Counted from the stretch's first letter, positions 7,839-16,296 are shown. The stretch: DNA of 64,000 nucleotides from an uncultured Chitinophaga sp. (GCF_937898475.1 NZ_CALEJS010000025.1:211357-275356), one strand, 5' to 3'. Made by a program: numbers and translations. Notes: a model not told the origin generated them from the letters alone.

Positions 7839-9695
7839 TCATTTTAAGTGATTCATATAAGTTGCCATGTCTTTATCGCCGCGGCCGGAGAGGCATACCA
7901 CCACCACATTTTCCGGTTTCAGTACCAGGTCTTTCAGGCGGGCGAGCGCGTGAGATGATTCCAACGCGGGGATGATCCCTTCCAGGCGGGTCAGCTCAAA
8001 AGCTGCGGCCAGTGCTTCATCATCAGTAGCGTGCATGAAGCGGGCGCGGCCTGTTTCAAAAAGGTGGGCATGCAGCGGGCCAACGCCTGGGTAGTCCAGC
8101 CCTGCTGAAATTGAATGCGGCTCCACGATCTGTCCGTCTTCCGTTTGCATCAGCAAGGTTTTGCTGGCGTGTATCACGCCTGGTTTACCCAGCTGGGAAG
8201 TAGCGGCAGAGTAGCCGCTGTTCACACCTTTTCCCGCGGCTTCCACAGGTATCAGCTGCACCTTTTCATTGTCCAGGAAATGAAAGAAAGCGCCGGCAGC
8301 ATTACTGCCTCCGCCTACGCAAGCCATCACATAATCCGGGAAGGCGCTTCCCGTTTTTTCCAACAGCTGCTGTTTGATCTCTTCACTGATCACCGACTGG
8401 AAACGCGCTACCATATCCGGGTAGGGATGCGGGCCCACTACAGAGCCGATAATATAGTGCGTATCCACCGGGTTGTTGATCCAATCGCGGATGGCTTCAT
8501 TGGTAGCATCCTTCAGGGTGCGGCTGCCGCTGGTAGCAGGTACTACGGTAGCCCCCAGCATTTTCATGCGGGCTACGTTGGGCGCCTGCCTTTCAATATC
8601 TACGCTGCCCATGTATACTACGCATTCCATACCCATCAAAGCACATACGGTAGCAGTAGCCACGCCGTGCTGCCCGGCTCCTGTTTCTGCAATGATGCGT
8701 TTCTTACCCAGGCGCTGAGCCAGCAGTATCTGGCCAATGGTGTTATTCACCTTGTGCGCACCCGTATGGTTCAGGTCTTCACGTTTTAGGTAGATATTGG
8801 CCTGGTACTTTTCAGACAGGCGGCGGGCCAGGTAAAGCGGGGAAGGCCGTCCCACATAATCTTTCAGCAACTGCGTGAACTGCTGCTGAAAGGTGCTGTC
8901 TGCCATGATCTGCATGTAGTTCCGGCGCAGCTCTTCCACGTTAGGATACAGCATTTCAGGTATATACGCTCCTCCAAATTTACCGTAGTAGCCATTTTCA
9001 TCTACATGATACCTGGAGCCTTTAGTGTTTACCGCAATCTCCATCCTTTGTTGTTTTATATCGCTTGATTGAATTGCTTTTACAAACTGCTGCACAACAG
9101 GCAGCACTTTAATGCCCGGCGACTTTTCAAAACGGCTGTTCACATCTACCGCATACAACAGCGGCAATTGCAGGCTGCTTAGTTCGGGAGCATGCTCCGG
9201 ACCAATACCACCGCTCAGGAAAAAGGGCTGCTGAAAGGGATAGCTTTGCAGCAGCTGCCAGTTAAATTGTAAACCGGTACCACCGTAAGCATGTGCACTC
9301 GCCGTATCAAACATGAAATAGGTGGTAACGGGCACATACGGGGTCATTTCCTGCCAGTCTATCTCATTGCCTATACGAAAAGCTTTGATCACGGGCACCA
9401 GCTGGCGTATCTCAGCGCAATACTCCGGTGATTCATTGCCATGCAGCTGCACCATATCGAGGCTGTAATCTGCCACGGTACGTTTTACCAGCTGCAGGTC
9501 GGCATCTACAAACACCCCTACTTTCAGGATGCCGGTAGTTTCTCTTACCGTGCGGGCATCCAGCTTATTGCCCGCAAAGCGGGGAGATCTTTCGTAAAAG
9601 ATAAAGCCTGCATAGTTCACCCCATATTCTACAAGCGCCCTGAGGTCTTGTGCCTGGGTAATACCGCATACTTTTATGTTGAGTTGACTATCCAT
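7839..9695 (-). CDS. trpB: TrpF-TrpB in-frame fusion (phosphoribosylanthranilate isomerase / tryptophan synthase beta)
   Basis: 618 aa. Residues 1-207 are TrpF (Cys10 in IKVCGIT, Asp130 in FMFDTASAHAYGGTG, SGGIGPE loop). Residues 218-618 are a complete TrpB (VDENGYYGKFGGAYIPEMLYPNVEEL; PLP Lys315 in HTGAHKVNNTIGQ; GGGSNAAG phosphate loop). There is no stop between them. The linker SSDIKQQR is short and its codons end in AAAGG directly before Met218 (ATG at 9042-9044), where stand-alone TrpB proteins normally start, so TrpB may also be made from an internal start (7839-9044, 401 aa). It carries out steps 3 and 5 of tryptophan synthesis. It is 45 bp after trpC. A recent loss of the trpF stop, or a sequencing error, are alternatives to an old fusion. 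Confidence 0.92.
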   Translation of the reverse strand: MDSQLNIKVCGITQAQDLRALVEYGVNYAGFIFYERSPRFAGNKLDARTVRETTGILKVGVFVDADLQLVKRTVADYSLDMVQLHGNESPEYCAEIRQLVPVIKAFRIGNEIDWQEMTPYVPVTTYFMFDTASAHAYGGTGLQFNWQLLQSYPFQQPFFLSGGIGPEHAPELSSLQLPLLYAVDVNSRFEKSPGIKVLPVVQQFVKAIQSSDIKQQRMEIAVNTKGSRYHVDENGYYGKFGGAYIPEMLYPNVEELRRNYMQIMADSTFQQQFTQLLKDYVGRPSPLYLARRLSEKYQANIYLKREDLNHTGAHKVNNTIGQILLAQRLGKKRIIAETGAGQHGVATATVCALMGMECVVYMGSVDIERQAPNVARMKMLGATVVPATSGSRTLKDATNEAIRDWINNPVDTHYIIGSVVGPHPYPDMVARFQSVISEEIKQQLLEKTGSAFPDYVMACVGGGSNAAGAFFHFLDNEKVQLIPVEAAGKGVNSGYSAATSQLGKPGVIHASKTLLMQTEDGQIVEPHSISAGLDYPGVGPLHAHLFETGRARFMHATDDEALAAAFELTRLEGIIPALESSHALARLKDLVLKPENVVVVCLSGRGDKDMATYMNHLK

Positions 9696-9708
9696 TTTTT
9701 CTGTTGAA

Positions 9709-9754
9709 GGCTGAAGTCGTAACGCTGAACGCTGCCTGCGTTATGCGTTAAGCC
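9709..9754. repeat. Imperfect palindrome overlapping the trpC stop
   Basis: GGCTGAAGTCGTAACGC (9709-9725) pairs with 9738-9754 at 13 of 17 positions. The right arm overlaps the end of trpC (stop codon 9741-9743). It is inside the operon between trpC and trpFB and has no U-run, so a role as terminator is doubtful. Confidence 0.5.
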
Positions 9755-10535
9755 TAAGCGTATTTACAAAGCTTTCAAATGCCCGGGCCGGGTTTTCCTG
9801 TTTCATAAAGTACTCCCCTATCAGGAAGCCCTGGAAACCGGCCTGCTGCAGTGTAGCGATGGCCGCAGGATCATTGATGCCGCTTTCTGCCACTTTAATC
9901 TTCCCCGCGGGGATCATAGGCGCCAGCTCACAGGAGCGGTTAAAATCCACGTTAAAGGTAGTAAGGTCACGGTTGTTAACCCCTACCAGCTGCACATCAT
10001 CCGTCACCTTTTCCAGCTGGGATGCGCTATGCACTTCCAGCAGCACTTCCAGTCCGAGACCGCCGGCAAACTTTGCCAGCCGTGCTACCGTTGCTGCGGT
10101 AAGGCATTCCGCTATCAGCAGGATCACATCTGCGCCAATAGCTTTTGCTTCCAGTATCTGGTATTCATCTATCACAAAATCCTTCCGGAGGATAGGAATA
10201 TTATTCAGGGTACGCGCCTGCTGCAGATCATCTGATGAACCGCCGAAATATTTCTCGTCCGTCAGTACAGACAAACCGGCGGCGCCGTAACGGGTATACG
10301 CAGTAGTAACTTCCTGCACGGTTACATTGCCGTTGATAAGCCCCTTGGAAGGAGAACGCCGTTTGAACTCTGCAATGATCCCTGTTTTAGCAGGGTCCTG
10401 CAGGAATCTGCTTAAAGAAAGCGGCGTACGTTTGAACCAGGGCGCCTGTTCCAGCTCGGCAGCCGGCCGCATTGTTTTCCTGGCGGCTACTTCTGTTTGT
10501 TTGTGCGCTACTATTTCGTTGAGGATATTTTTCAT
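9741..10535 (-). CDS. trpC: Indole-3-glycerol phosphate synthase
   Basis: 264 aa, stand-alone TrpC. Catalytic residues are visible in IIAEFKRRSPSKG (Glu55, Lys57), LRKDFVID and VGVNNRDLTTF, and in VAESGIND near the C-terminus. It converts CdRP to indole-3-glycerol phosphate in the cytoplasm. Its ATG overlaps the trpD TGA by 4 bp (10532-10535), indicating translational coupling. It is unfused here, in contrast to the enterobacterial TrpC-TrpF fusion, because TrpF is joined to TrpB. Confidence 0.98.
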   Translation of the reverse strand: MKNILNEIVAHKQTEVAARKTMRPAAELEQAPWFKRTPLSLSRFLQDPAKTGIIAEFKRRSPSKGLINGNVTVQEVTTAYTRYGAAGLSVLTDEKYFGGSSDDLQQARTLNNIPILRKDFVIDEYQILEAKAIGADVILLIAECLTAATVARLAKFAGGLGLEVLLEVHSASQLEKVTDDVQLVGVNNRDLTTFNVDFNRSCELAPMIPAGKIKVAESGINDPAAIATLQQAGFQGFLIGEYFMKQENPARAFESFVNTLRLNA

Positions 10536-11524
10536 TGTAAACTGATCAGTTTTTTGAATGATTCATGTGCCGCACCTGACTCCAGGGAAGTAACCGCCGC
10601 CTGGAAACAATCTGCATAGTCTGCATACTTACCCATGCAATATAATCCCATAGCAGCATTGGCGAGCACAACGGAGTTCTGTGCCCAGGAGCCTTCTCCC
10701 TTCAGTATCTTCATAAAGATCTTCGCAGACTCTTCTACAGAGTTGCCGCCATAGATGTCTTCCGGGTGCACTTTGCGGTGGCCCAGCTGTTCCGGCGTCC
10801 AGTCCTGCTCTCCTTTATTGGTAATAATGCGGGCGTCGGTGGTCAGTGAGATCTCATCATATCCATCGAGGCTGTGTACGATCACAAATTGTTTGTCTGT
10901 TTGCTGGAAGAGGTAGTTATATACCCTGGCCATTTCCAGGCTATATACACCTATCAGCTGGTATTGGGCAAATGCAGGATTTACCAGTGGGCCCAGCATA
11001 TTGAAAAAGGTACGCACACCCAGCTGGCGGCGGATGCCCGCCACGTGTTTCAATGCAGGGTGGAACAGGGGCGCATGCAAAAAGCATACACCTGCTTCTT
11101 CCAGTTCTGCGCGCAGTTTAGCATCATCGTTCTTGAATTTATAGCCGGCTGTCTCCATCAGGTTGGAAGCTCCGCTAATGGATGATACACCGTAGTTACC
11201 ATGCTTTGCCACTTTACCGCCCGCACCGGCTACAATGAAGCAGGACAGCGTAGAGACATTGAAGGTGTTCTTACCATCGCCGCCCGTACCAACAATGTCC
11301 AGCACTTCGTAACCGTTCAGGTTTACCGGTATGCAAAGCTCCAGGAGTGCATCACGGAAACCCAGCAGCTCATTTATTGTAATGCTGCGCATCAGGAAAA
11401 CGGTCATGAAAGCAGCCAGTTCGCTTTCATTGAACATGCCTTTGGAAATGCTGATGAGAATATCTTTGGCCGCTTCGCGGGTGAAGGTCTTATGTTCGAA
11501 AAGGTAGTTTAATATCTTTTTCAT
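10532..11524 (-). CDS. trpD: Anthranilate phosphoribosyltransferase
   Basis: 330 aa, normal length. The PRPP-binding GTGGDGKNTFNVST motif (DIVGTGGDG) and the anthranilate-site segment KHGNYGVSSISGASNLMETAG are visible. It joins anthranilate to PRPP. It is separated from trpG by 93 bp holding a long palindrome of the TTAGCTG family, and overlaps trpC by 4 bp. The position within the operon and the intact motifs leave no doubt about function. Confidence 0.98.
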   Translation of the reverse strand: MKKILNYLFEHKTFTREAAKDILISISKGMFNESELAAFMTVFLMRSITINELLGFRDALLELCIPVNLNGYEVLDIVGTGGDGKNTFNVSTLSCFIVAGAGGKVAKHGNYGVSSISGASNLMETAGYKFKNDDAKLRAELEEAGVCFLHAPLFHPALKHVAGIRRQLGVRTFFNMLGPLVNPAFAQYQLIGVYSLEMARVYNYLFQQTDKQFVIVHSLDGYDEISLTTDARIITNKGEQDWTPEQLGHRKVHPEDIYGGNSVEESAKIFMKILKGEGSWAQNSVVLANAAMGLYCMGKYADYADCFQAAVTSLESGAAHESFKKLISLQ

Positions 11525-11540
11525 GTGACTTACATTAGAA

Positions 11541-11624
11541 GTATTAGCTGTTGGCTGTTAGCTGTTGGTTATTAGCCTGGTGCGATCAGCTAAAAGCTAA
11601 TCGCCAGTAGCTAATGGCTATATA
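11541..11624. repeat. Imperfect palindrome of 7-bp TTAGCTG words between trpG and trpD
   Basis: The left arm from 11544 reads TTAGCTG TTGGCTG TTAGCTG TTGGTTA TTAGC. The right arm (about 11588-11622) carries inverted GCTAAAAGCTAATCG and AGCTAATGGCT words that pair with roughly two thirds of it. It fills most of the 93-bp gap in mid operon. The first 19 bases are identical to the copy at 7796-7814. Confidence 0.65.
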
Positions 11625-12193
11625 TTCAGCCAGTTCCTCAATATTTTTTCACCTTGCGGCGTCAGCACGCTTTCGGGGTGGAACTGCACACCGCTTACAT
11701 CGTATTTTGTATGCTGCAGCCCCATGATATACCCGTGTTCATCGCGGGCAGTGATGGCGAGTTCCGCCGGCAGGCTTTGTTCTTCCACCACCCAGGAATG
11801 ATAACGGCCAACTTCCAGCTGATCCGGCAGGTTGTTGAACAGGCGGCCTTCGCGGGAAACGATGTTCACGGGTGTGGCTACGCCGTGATACACATCTTTC
11901 AGGTTTACCAGGTTGGCCCCGAATGCCTGCCCGATAGCCTGCTGCCCCAGACATACGCCCAAAATGGATTTAGTGGGTGCATACTGTTTAATAAGCGGCA
12001 GCAACAGACCTGCTTCTTCAGGAATACCAGGTCCCGGAGACAGGATGATCTTATCGTAATCATTGATCTTTTCCAGCGGTATTTCATCATTGCGGTATAC
12101 GGTCACTTTCCCGTTAATGATCTTTTCTACCAGGTGCACCAGGTTATAGGTAAAAGAGTCGTAGTTATCGAACACCAGAATATTTGTCATCAT
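11618..12193 (-). CDS. trpG: Anthranilate synthase, glutaminase component
   Basis: 191 aa class I glutamine amidotransferase. Triad: Cys81 in LGVCLGQQAIGQAFG, and His and Glu in GVQFHPESVLTPQG. It provides ammonia to TrpE. It starts with tandem ATGs, and the first overlaps the trpE stop by one base (TGATG), so translation is coupled to trpE. PabA-type dual use in folate synthesis is possible in principle, but the adjacent trpE points to tryptophan. Confidence 0.97.
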   Translation of the reverse strand: MMTNILVFDNYDSFTYNLVHLVEKIINGKVTVYRNDEIPLEKINDYDKIILSPGPGIPEEAGLLLPLIKQYAPTKSILGVCLGQQAIGQAFGANLVNLKDVYHGVATPVNIVSREGRLFNNLPDQLEVGRYHSWVVEEQSLPAELAITARDEHGYIMGLQHTKYDVSGVQFHPESVLTPQGEKILRNWLNI

Positions 12194-13602
12194 CAGAGCT
12201 TTTGCGCCAGCAGTATGGCCTGTTTTAATGCATTGAGTTTATTGTTCACTTCTTCCAGCTCGGAGGAGGCTACCGATTTGGCCACTACTCCGGCGCCTGC
12301 CTGGTAATACAATGTATTGGACTTACTCAGCATGGAGCGGATCATAATGGCATGATTGAAGTCGCCGTTGAAGCTTACAGCGCCGATACATCCGCCATAG
12401 AAGCCACGGGCAGTAGGCTCATACTGATCAATGATCTGCATGGCCCTGTATTTGGGCGCCCCGCTCAGGGTACCTGCCGGGAAAGTGGCTGCCAGCAGTG
12501 AGAAGGGATTCATATCGGGTTTGATCTGGCCTGTTACTTCGCTCACCAGGTGTATCACGTGAGAGTAGTACTGAATCTTGCGGTAAGACGCTACTTCTAC
12601 GTTAGATGCATGACGGCTGAGGTCATTACGGGCCAGGTCTACCAGCATCACATGCTCGGCATTTTCCTTGGGATCCAGCAGTAATTTATCGGCCAGCTGC
12701 TGGTCCTGCACATCATCTCCCGTGCGGCGGAAGGTGCCTGCTATGGGGTGGATGGTGGCCTTCTTATTTTTTATCACCAATTGCGCTTCGGGAGAGGATC
12801 CCATCAGCTTATAATCGCCATAATCAAAGTAGAAGAGGTAAGGGGAAGGATTGATGGAACGCAGGGCGCGGTACACATTGAATTCGTCTCCTTTATATTG
12901 CTGACGGAAGGCCCTGGAAAGCACTACCTGGAACACATCTCCACGGAAGCAGTGTTGTTTGCCCTGTTCTACCATCTGCATGTAGTCGGCATCCGTCATA
13001 TTACTTTCTTCATCGCCCAGTGCTGTAAAGCTGTAGGTAGGCACATCTTTGTGCTTTATCAGCGATTCTATCAGCTCAAACTCGCTGTCCAGTCCATCCA
13101 CCTGGTTTTCGCAGAGATACAGTTCATCCTTGAAGTGGTTGATCGCTATCACGTATTGATAGAAGCGATAGCGCATCAGCGGTATGGTACTGCCATTGGG
13201 CTTCTGCTTGTTGAATTCAATGGTCTCAAAGAACTGTACGGCATCGAAAGTAGTGTAACCAAACAGGCTGCGTACCACCGGGAGGGGCGACTGGCCCGTA
13301 AAGCTGAAATTACCCAGGAACTGCTGCAGCTCATCCAGCACGCTCTCCTTACTTTTCAGCTGCTTGCGCTCTACAGGCAGGTTGGGATACTTGAATTCAA
13401 AATTGCTGGTAGAAGTTACTTCGATGCCTGCGATGGGCTTTACGCATATAAAGGAGAAGCTGTTCTCACTGGCGCGGTAGTCTGTACTTTCCAGCAATAC
13501 GGTGCCCGGGAACTTATCGCGCAGCCGGAGGTAAATGCCAACCGGGGTATATACATCCGCCAGCATCTGTTTGGATCTCGTTTTTACTTGAATGGTACGC
13601 AT
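12193..13602 (-). CDS. trpE: Anthranilate synthase component I
   Basis: 469 aa. The tryptophan feedback motif LLES occurs at 36-39, and the chorismate-binding catalytic region is intact (SPYLFYFDYGDYKLMGSSPEAQL, HPIAGTFRRTG, ENAEHVMLVDLARND, TFPAGTLSGAPKYRAMQII). It makes anthranilate from chorismate with ammonia from TrpG. It is the first structural gene behind the trp attenuator, 125 bp from the leader peptide. The presence of LLES supports feedback inhibition in addition to attenuation. Confidence 0.98.
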   Translation of the reverse strand: MRTIQVKTRSKQMLADVYTPVGIYLRLRDKFPGTVLLESTDYRASENSFSFICVKPIAGIEVTSTSNFEFKYPNLPVERKQLKSKESVLDELQQFLGNFSFTGQSPLPVVRSLFGYTTFDAVQFFETIEFNKQKPNGSTIPLMRYRFYQYVIAINHFKDELYLCENQVDGLDSEFELIESLIKHKDVPTYSFTALGDEESNMTDADYMQMVEQGKQHCFRGDVFQVVLSRAFRQQYKGDEFNVYRALRSINPSPYLFYFDYGDYKLMGSSPEAQLVIKNKKATIHPIAGTFRRTGDDVQDQQLADKLLLDPKENAEHVMLVDLARNDLSRHASNVEVASYRKIQYYSHVIHLVSEVTGQIKPDMNPFSLLAATFPAGTLSGAPKYRAMQIIDQYEPTARGFYGGCIGAVSFNGDFNHAIMIRSMLSKSNTLYYQAGAGVVAKSVASSELEEVNNKLNALKQAILLAQKL

Positions 13603-13654
13603 GTTGGTTTGAGCTTTAGGCTTTATTAGCTTTTCGCAATGGGCTTAAAAGAGA

Positions 13655-13683
13655 GAAGGCCCGCTGTGTAACAGCGAGCCTTC
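13655..13683 (-). terminator. trp attenuator terminator
   Basis: On the minus transcript, GAAGGC-U-CGCUGU loops over UAC to ACAGCG-G-GCCUUC (13655-13683) and runs into UCUCUUUU: a 13-bp stem including one U-G pair. The segment CTGTTACACAG in its 5' half can instead pair with CTGTGTTACAG upstream (plus coordinates 13715-13725) at 10 of 11 positions, giving an antiterminator. GGCAC in the Trp codons can pair with GUGCC next to that segment, completing a 1:2, 2:3, 3:4 layout. Confidence 0.88.
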
Positions 13684-13727
13684 AGAATGAGTTTATTTCT
13701 TACGAAACACGGCACTGTAACACAGTA

Positions 13728-13781
13728 TCAGGATTTGATCTTGTGCCACCACCAATGTTTGTATGTCATGTTCTTATTCAT
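13728..13781 (-). CDS. trpL: trp operon leader peptide (three consecutive Trp codons)
   Basis: 17 codons reading MNKNMTYKHWWWHKIKS and then TGA, directly upstream of the attenuator and 125 bp before trpE. Three consecutive TGG codons at positions 10-12 are the tryptophan sensor: when charged Trp-tRNA is scarce the ribosome stalls there, frees segment 2 to pair with segment 3, and the terminator cannot form. The ATG lies only about 7 bp after the predicted -7 box, so the message may be almost leaderless; the in-frame ATG at codon 5 is an alternative start. The gene is too short for routine gene calling. Confidence 0.9.
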   Translation of the reverse strand: MNKNMTYKHWWWHKIKS

Positions 13782-13788
13782 TGCATCG

Positions 13789-13820
13789 CAAATATGGGTG
13801 GTTTTTTCAAGAAATGCAAA
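13789..13820 (-). promoter_or_regulatory. trp promoter (TTTG-N20-CATATTTG)
   Basis: On the minus strand TTTG (13817-13820) precedes CATATTTG (13789-13796) by 20 bp, one mismatch from TAnnTTTG. It places the start of transcription within a few bases of the leader ATG at 13781. This predicts that the trp genes have their own promoter rather than depending on his transcription. Confidence 0.55.
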
Positions 13821-13836
13821 TTTTTTTTAAGCTTCC

Positions 13837-13915
13837 AGCTGCCGGCTATTAGCTATGCGCGGTATATCGGGTACCCTCCCCACAAATCACTGCTAAAAGC
13901 CAATAGCCAACAGCT
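13837..13915. repeat. Imperfect palindrome (TTAGCTG family) downstream of hisB
   Basis: AGCTGCCGGCTATTAGCT (13837-13854) pairs with 13898-13915 at 15 of 18 positions around a 43-bp loop. It lies between the hisB stop and the trp promoter. It shares the GTTAGCTGTTGGCT words of the copies at 7796 and 11544. It may mark the end of the hisGDCB transcript. Together with trpL and the attenuator it accounts for most of the 321-bp gap between trpE and hisB. Confidence 0.65.
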
Positions 13916-13923
13916 AACCGCTC

Positions 13924-15063
13924 TTATAGCACCCCTTTGGTACTTGGCAGCTGCAAATTCATCGGATCCCGCCTTACGGCCATTTTGATGGCTTTGGCAA
14001 AGGCCTTGAAGATGGCTTCTATCTTGTGATGTTCATTCTCACCGTCCGCCTTGATGTTCAAATTACAGCGGGCGGCATCAGCAAACGATTTGAAGAAGTG
14101 GAAGAACATCTCCGTAGGCATCTCGCCTATCTTCTCGCGGTAGAATGCGGCATCCCATACAATCCAGTTGCGGCCGCCAAAGTCGATGGCCACCTGCGCC
14201 AGGCAATCATCCATGGGCAGACAGAAACCATAGCGCTCCATGCCTCTTTTGTCTGCCAGGGCTTTTGCCATGGCCTCGCCCAGGGCAATGCCCGTATCTT
14301 CTATGGTATGATGTTCATCAATGTGCAGGTCGCCTTTGGCTTTGATGCTGAGATCAATGTTGCCGTGCCGGGCAATCTGCTCCAGCATATGGTCAAAGAA
14401 ACCAAGACCGGTTTCAATGTGTGCCTGGCCTTTACCATCCAGGTTGAGGGAGATACTGATATCTGTTTCCTTGGTAGTGCGTGTGTGCGTAACGGTACGC
14501 AGGCCAAGTTTCAGGAACTCGTATATTTTGGCCCAGTCGGTAGATTCCAGTGCGATCACCGGTTTGAGGGCGTCTGCTGCACCTTTGATCTCGCCGCTGC
14601 CCAGCCCTGTGCCTTCGTTCATCCAGATGGCTTTGGCGCCCAGGTTCCTGGCCAGCTCTACATCGGTGATGCGGTCGCCTATCACAAAGGAATTAGCCAG
14701 GTCATACTCAGCTGAGAAATACTTTGTAAGCATACCCGTGCCCGGTTTGCGGGTAGGCGCGTTCTCATGGGGGAAAGTGCGATCTACGTGTACGGCGCTG
14801 AAGCGCACGCCTTCGTTCTCAAAAGCGCGGATGATCCGGTCTTGTACCAACCAGAAATGCGCTTCAGGAAAAGACCCGGTGCCAAGCCCGTCCTGGTTGG
14901 TGACCATTACCAGCTCATAATCCATTTCTGCCGCTATCCTGGCCATATAGGTAAACACTTTGGGATAGTATTCAATTTTTTCCAGGCTGTCGATCTGGTA
15001 GGTGGGCGGCACTTCTTTGATAAGGGTACCGTCGCGATCTATGAAAAGTACTCGTTTCATCAA
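13924..15063 (-). CDS. hisB: Bifunctional histidinol-phosphatase / imidazoleglycerol-phosphate dehydratase
   Basis: 379 aa. The N-terminal HAD phosphatase (1-165) has the DRDGT motif (Asp9, Asp11) and the Cys-free loop of some Bacteroidota forms. The C-terminal dehydratase (from about 190) has RTTKETDISI, GFFDHMLEQIARHG, HHTIEDTGIALGEA and the metal-binding ENEHHKIEAIFKAFAKAIK. It catalyses steps 6 and 8. It is the last gene of the first his block, 39 bp after hisC. Tandem ATGs make the start ambiguous by one codon. Confidence 0.97.
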   Translation of the reverse strand: MMKRVLFIDRDGTLIKEVPPTYQIDSLEKIEYYPKVFTYMARIAAEMDYELVMVTNQDGLGTGSFPEAHFWLVQDRIIRAFENEGVRFSAVHVDRTFPHENAPTRKPGTGMLTKYFSAEYDLANSFVIGDRITDVELARNLGAKAIWMNEGTGLGSGEIKGAADALKPVIALESTDWAKIYEFLKLGLRTVTHTRTTKETDISISLNLDGKGQAHIETGLGFFDHMLEQIARHGNIDLSIKAKGDLHIDEHHTIEDTGIALGEAMAKALADKRGMERYGFCLPMDDCLAQVAIDFGGRNWIVWDAAFYREKIGEMPTEMFFHFFKSFADAARCNLNIKADGENEHHKIEAIFKAFAKAIKMAVRRDPMNLQLPSTKGVL

Positions 15064-15102
15064 ATTAATTGATTGTGTTAAAAGATGACGGGCATGGATG
15101 AG

Positions 15103-16161
15103 TTACACTTTCAGGCTTTCGACGGCAGATAGTGCGTTGATCAGCGTTGCATTCTCTTCGGGCGTTCCTACGGTAATACGCAGACAGCCGGCGCAGAGCT
15201 CCACTTTGGAGCGGTCGCGCACAACTATGCCCTGCCCTACCAGGTATTGATAAATACCTTTGGCATCGGTAGTGCGGGCCAGTATGAAGTTGGCATCGCT
15301 GGGATATACTTTTGTTACCAGCGGCAGTTGTGCCAGCGCTGCAGAGAGCTTATCCCTTTCTATCACTGTTTCGCGGATCCATTCATTTACCTGCTGAACA
15401 TTCTCCAGCGCCTGCAGAGCCAGTTCCTGTGCGGCCTGGCTGATGTTATAAGGCGGCTTGATCTTGTTCATCACATGAATGATCTCTTCGCTGGCAAAGG
15501 CCATGCCTACACGTAATGCTGCCAGGCCCCATGCTTTGGAAAGCGTTTGCATCACTACCAGGTTGGGATATTCTGTCAGCTCCTGGATGAAGGTTTTCTG
15601 GCGGGCAAAATTGATATATGCTTCATCTACTACCACTATGCCGTCAAAGTTATTCAGCAGCATCTCTATATCTTCCCGGTTAATGGAGTTACCGGTAGGA
15701 TTATTGGGAGAGCAGATGTAAATCAGCTTGGTGTGTTCATCAATAGCCTGTTGCATGGCGGGCATATCCAGCTGGAAGTCTTCTGTCAGGCTCACATTGC
15801 GGATCACCACATCATTGATATGCGCGCTTACTTCGTACATACCATAAGTGGGCGGGCATAGTATTACATTGTCTACCCCCGGGTTGCAGAGGGCCCTGTA
15901 CAGCACATCTATCACTTCATCGCTGCCATTACCCAGGAAGATATGCTGAGGCGGCACGCCTTTAATATCCGCCAATTTGTATTTCACCTTCCACTGCATA
16001 GGATCGGGGTAGCGGTTGTACGCAGTGGGCAGCGGAGAGCCGAAGCTGTTCTCATTAGCATCCAGGAAGATCTGTGCGGCGCCCTTGAACTCGTCCCTGG
16101 CGGAGGAGTAAGGCACCAGCTGCCGGATGTTGTTGCGTAGCAGTTTATTGAGATCGAACAT
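15103..16161 (-). CDS. hisC: Histidinol-phosphate aminotransferase
   Basis: 352 aa class I/II aminotransferase. The PLP lysine is Lys209 in TLSKAWGLAALRVGMAF. SPNNPTGNSI and VVVDEAYINF are the cofactor-binding segments, and GNGSDEVIDV binds phosphate. It transaminates imidazole acetol phosphate with glutamate. It is located between hisD (119-bp gap with an AT-rich repeat) and hisB (39-bp gap). HisC-type sequence and position favour histidine over a broad aromatic role. Confidence 0.97.
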   Translation of the reverse strand: MFDLNKLLRNNIRQLVPYSSARDEFKGAAQIFLDANENSFGSPLPTAYNRYPDPMQWKVKYKLADIKGVPPQHIFLGNGSDEVIDVLYRALCNPGVDNVILCPPTYGMYEVSAHINDVVIRNVSLTEDFQLDMPAMQQAIDEHTKLIYICSPNNPTGNSINREDIEMLLNNFDGIVVVDEAYINFARQKTFIQELTEYPNLVVMQTLSKAWGLAALRVGMAFASEEIIHVMNKIKPPYNISQAAQELALQALENVQQVNEWIRETVIERDKLSAALAQLPLVTKVYPSDANFILARTTDAKGIYQYLVGQGIVVRDRSKVELCAGCLRITVGTPEENATLINALSAVESLKV

Positions 16162-16163
16162 TG

Positions 16164-16180
16164 TAATTAATAATTAATTA
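16164..16180. repeat. TAATTAAT quasi-palindrome in the hisD-hisC gap
   Basis: TAATTAATAATTAATTA at 16164-16180 is nearly its own complement and uses the same AT-only 7-bp words as the palindrome at 27313-27411. The rest of the 119-bp gap shows no other clear signal apart from the hairpin at the hisD stop. Confidence 0.4.
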
Positions 16181-16272
16181 TAGTAAAGGTAATGTTCAGC
16201 GTGAACTCGATGTTCGTTGAATACTATTATAGCATTGCAAGGCACTTACTTTAGTAATGGCGATCAAGCCGT

Positions 16273-16296
16273 CAGAATTATTAATGCTTAATTCTG
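16273..16296. repeat. Hairpin spanning the hisD stop codon
   Basis: CAGAATTA (16273-16280) pairs with TAATTCTG (16289-16296) around an 8-nt loop that contains the hisD stop (16281-16283). It resembles the other stop-overlapping palindrome at trpC. It could stabilise the 3' end of the hisGD part of the message or be a weak terminator. Confidence 0.5.

Noticed and set aside
13837..13915. Palindrome after hisB as a strong rho-independent terminator
   Set aside because: The loop is 43 bp and there is no T-run on the minus strand; a transcript end here is possible but not shown.
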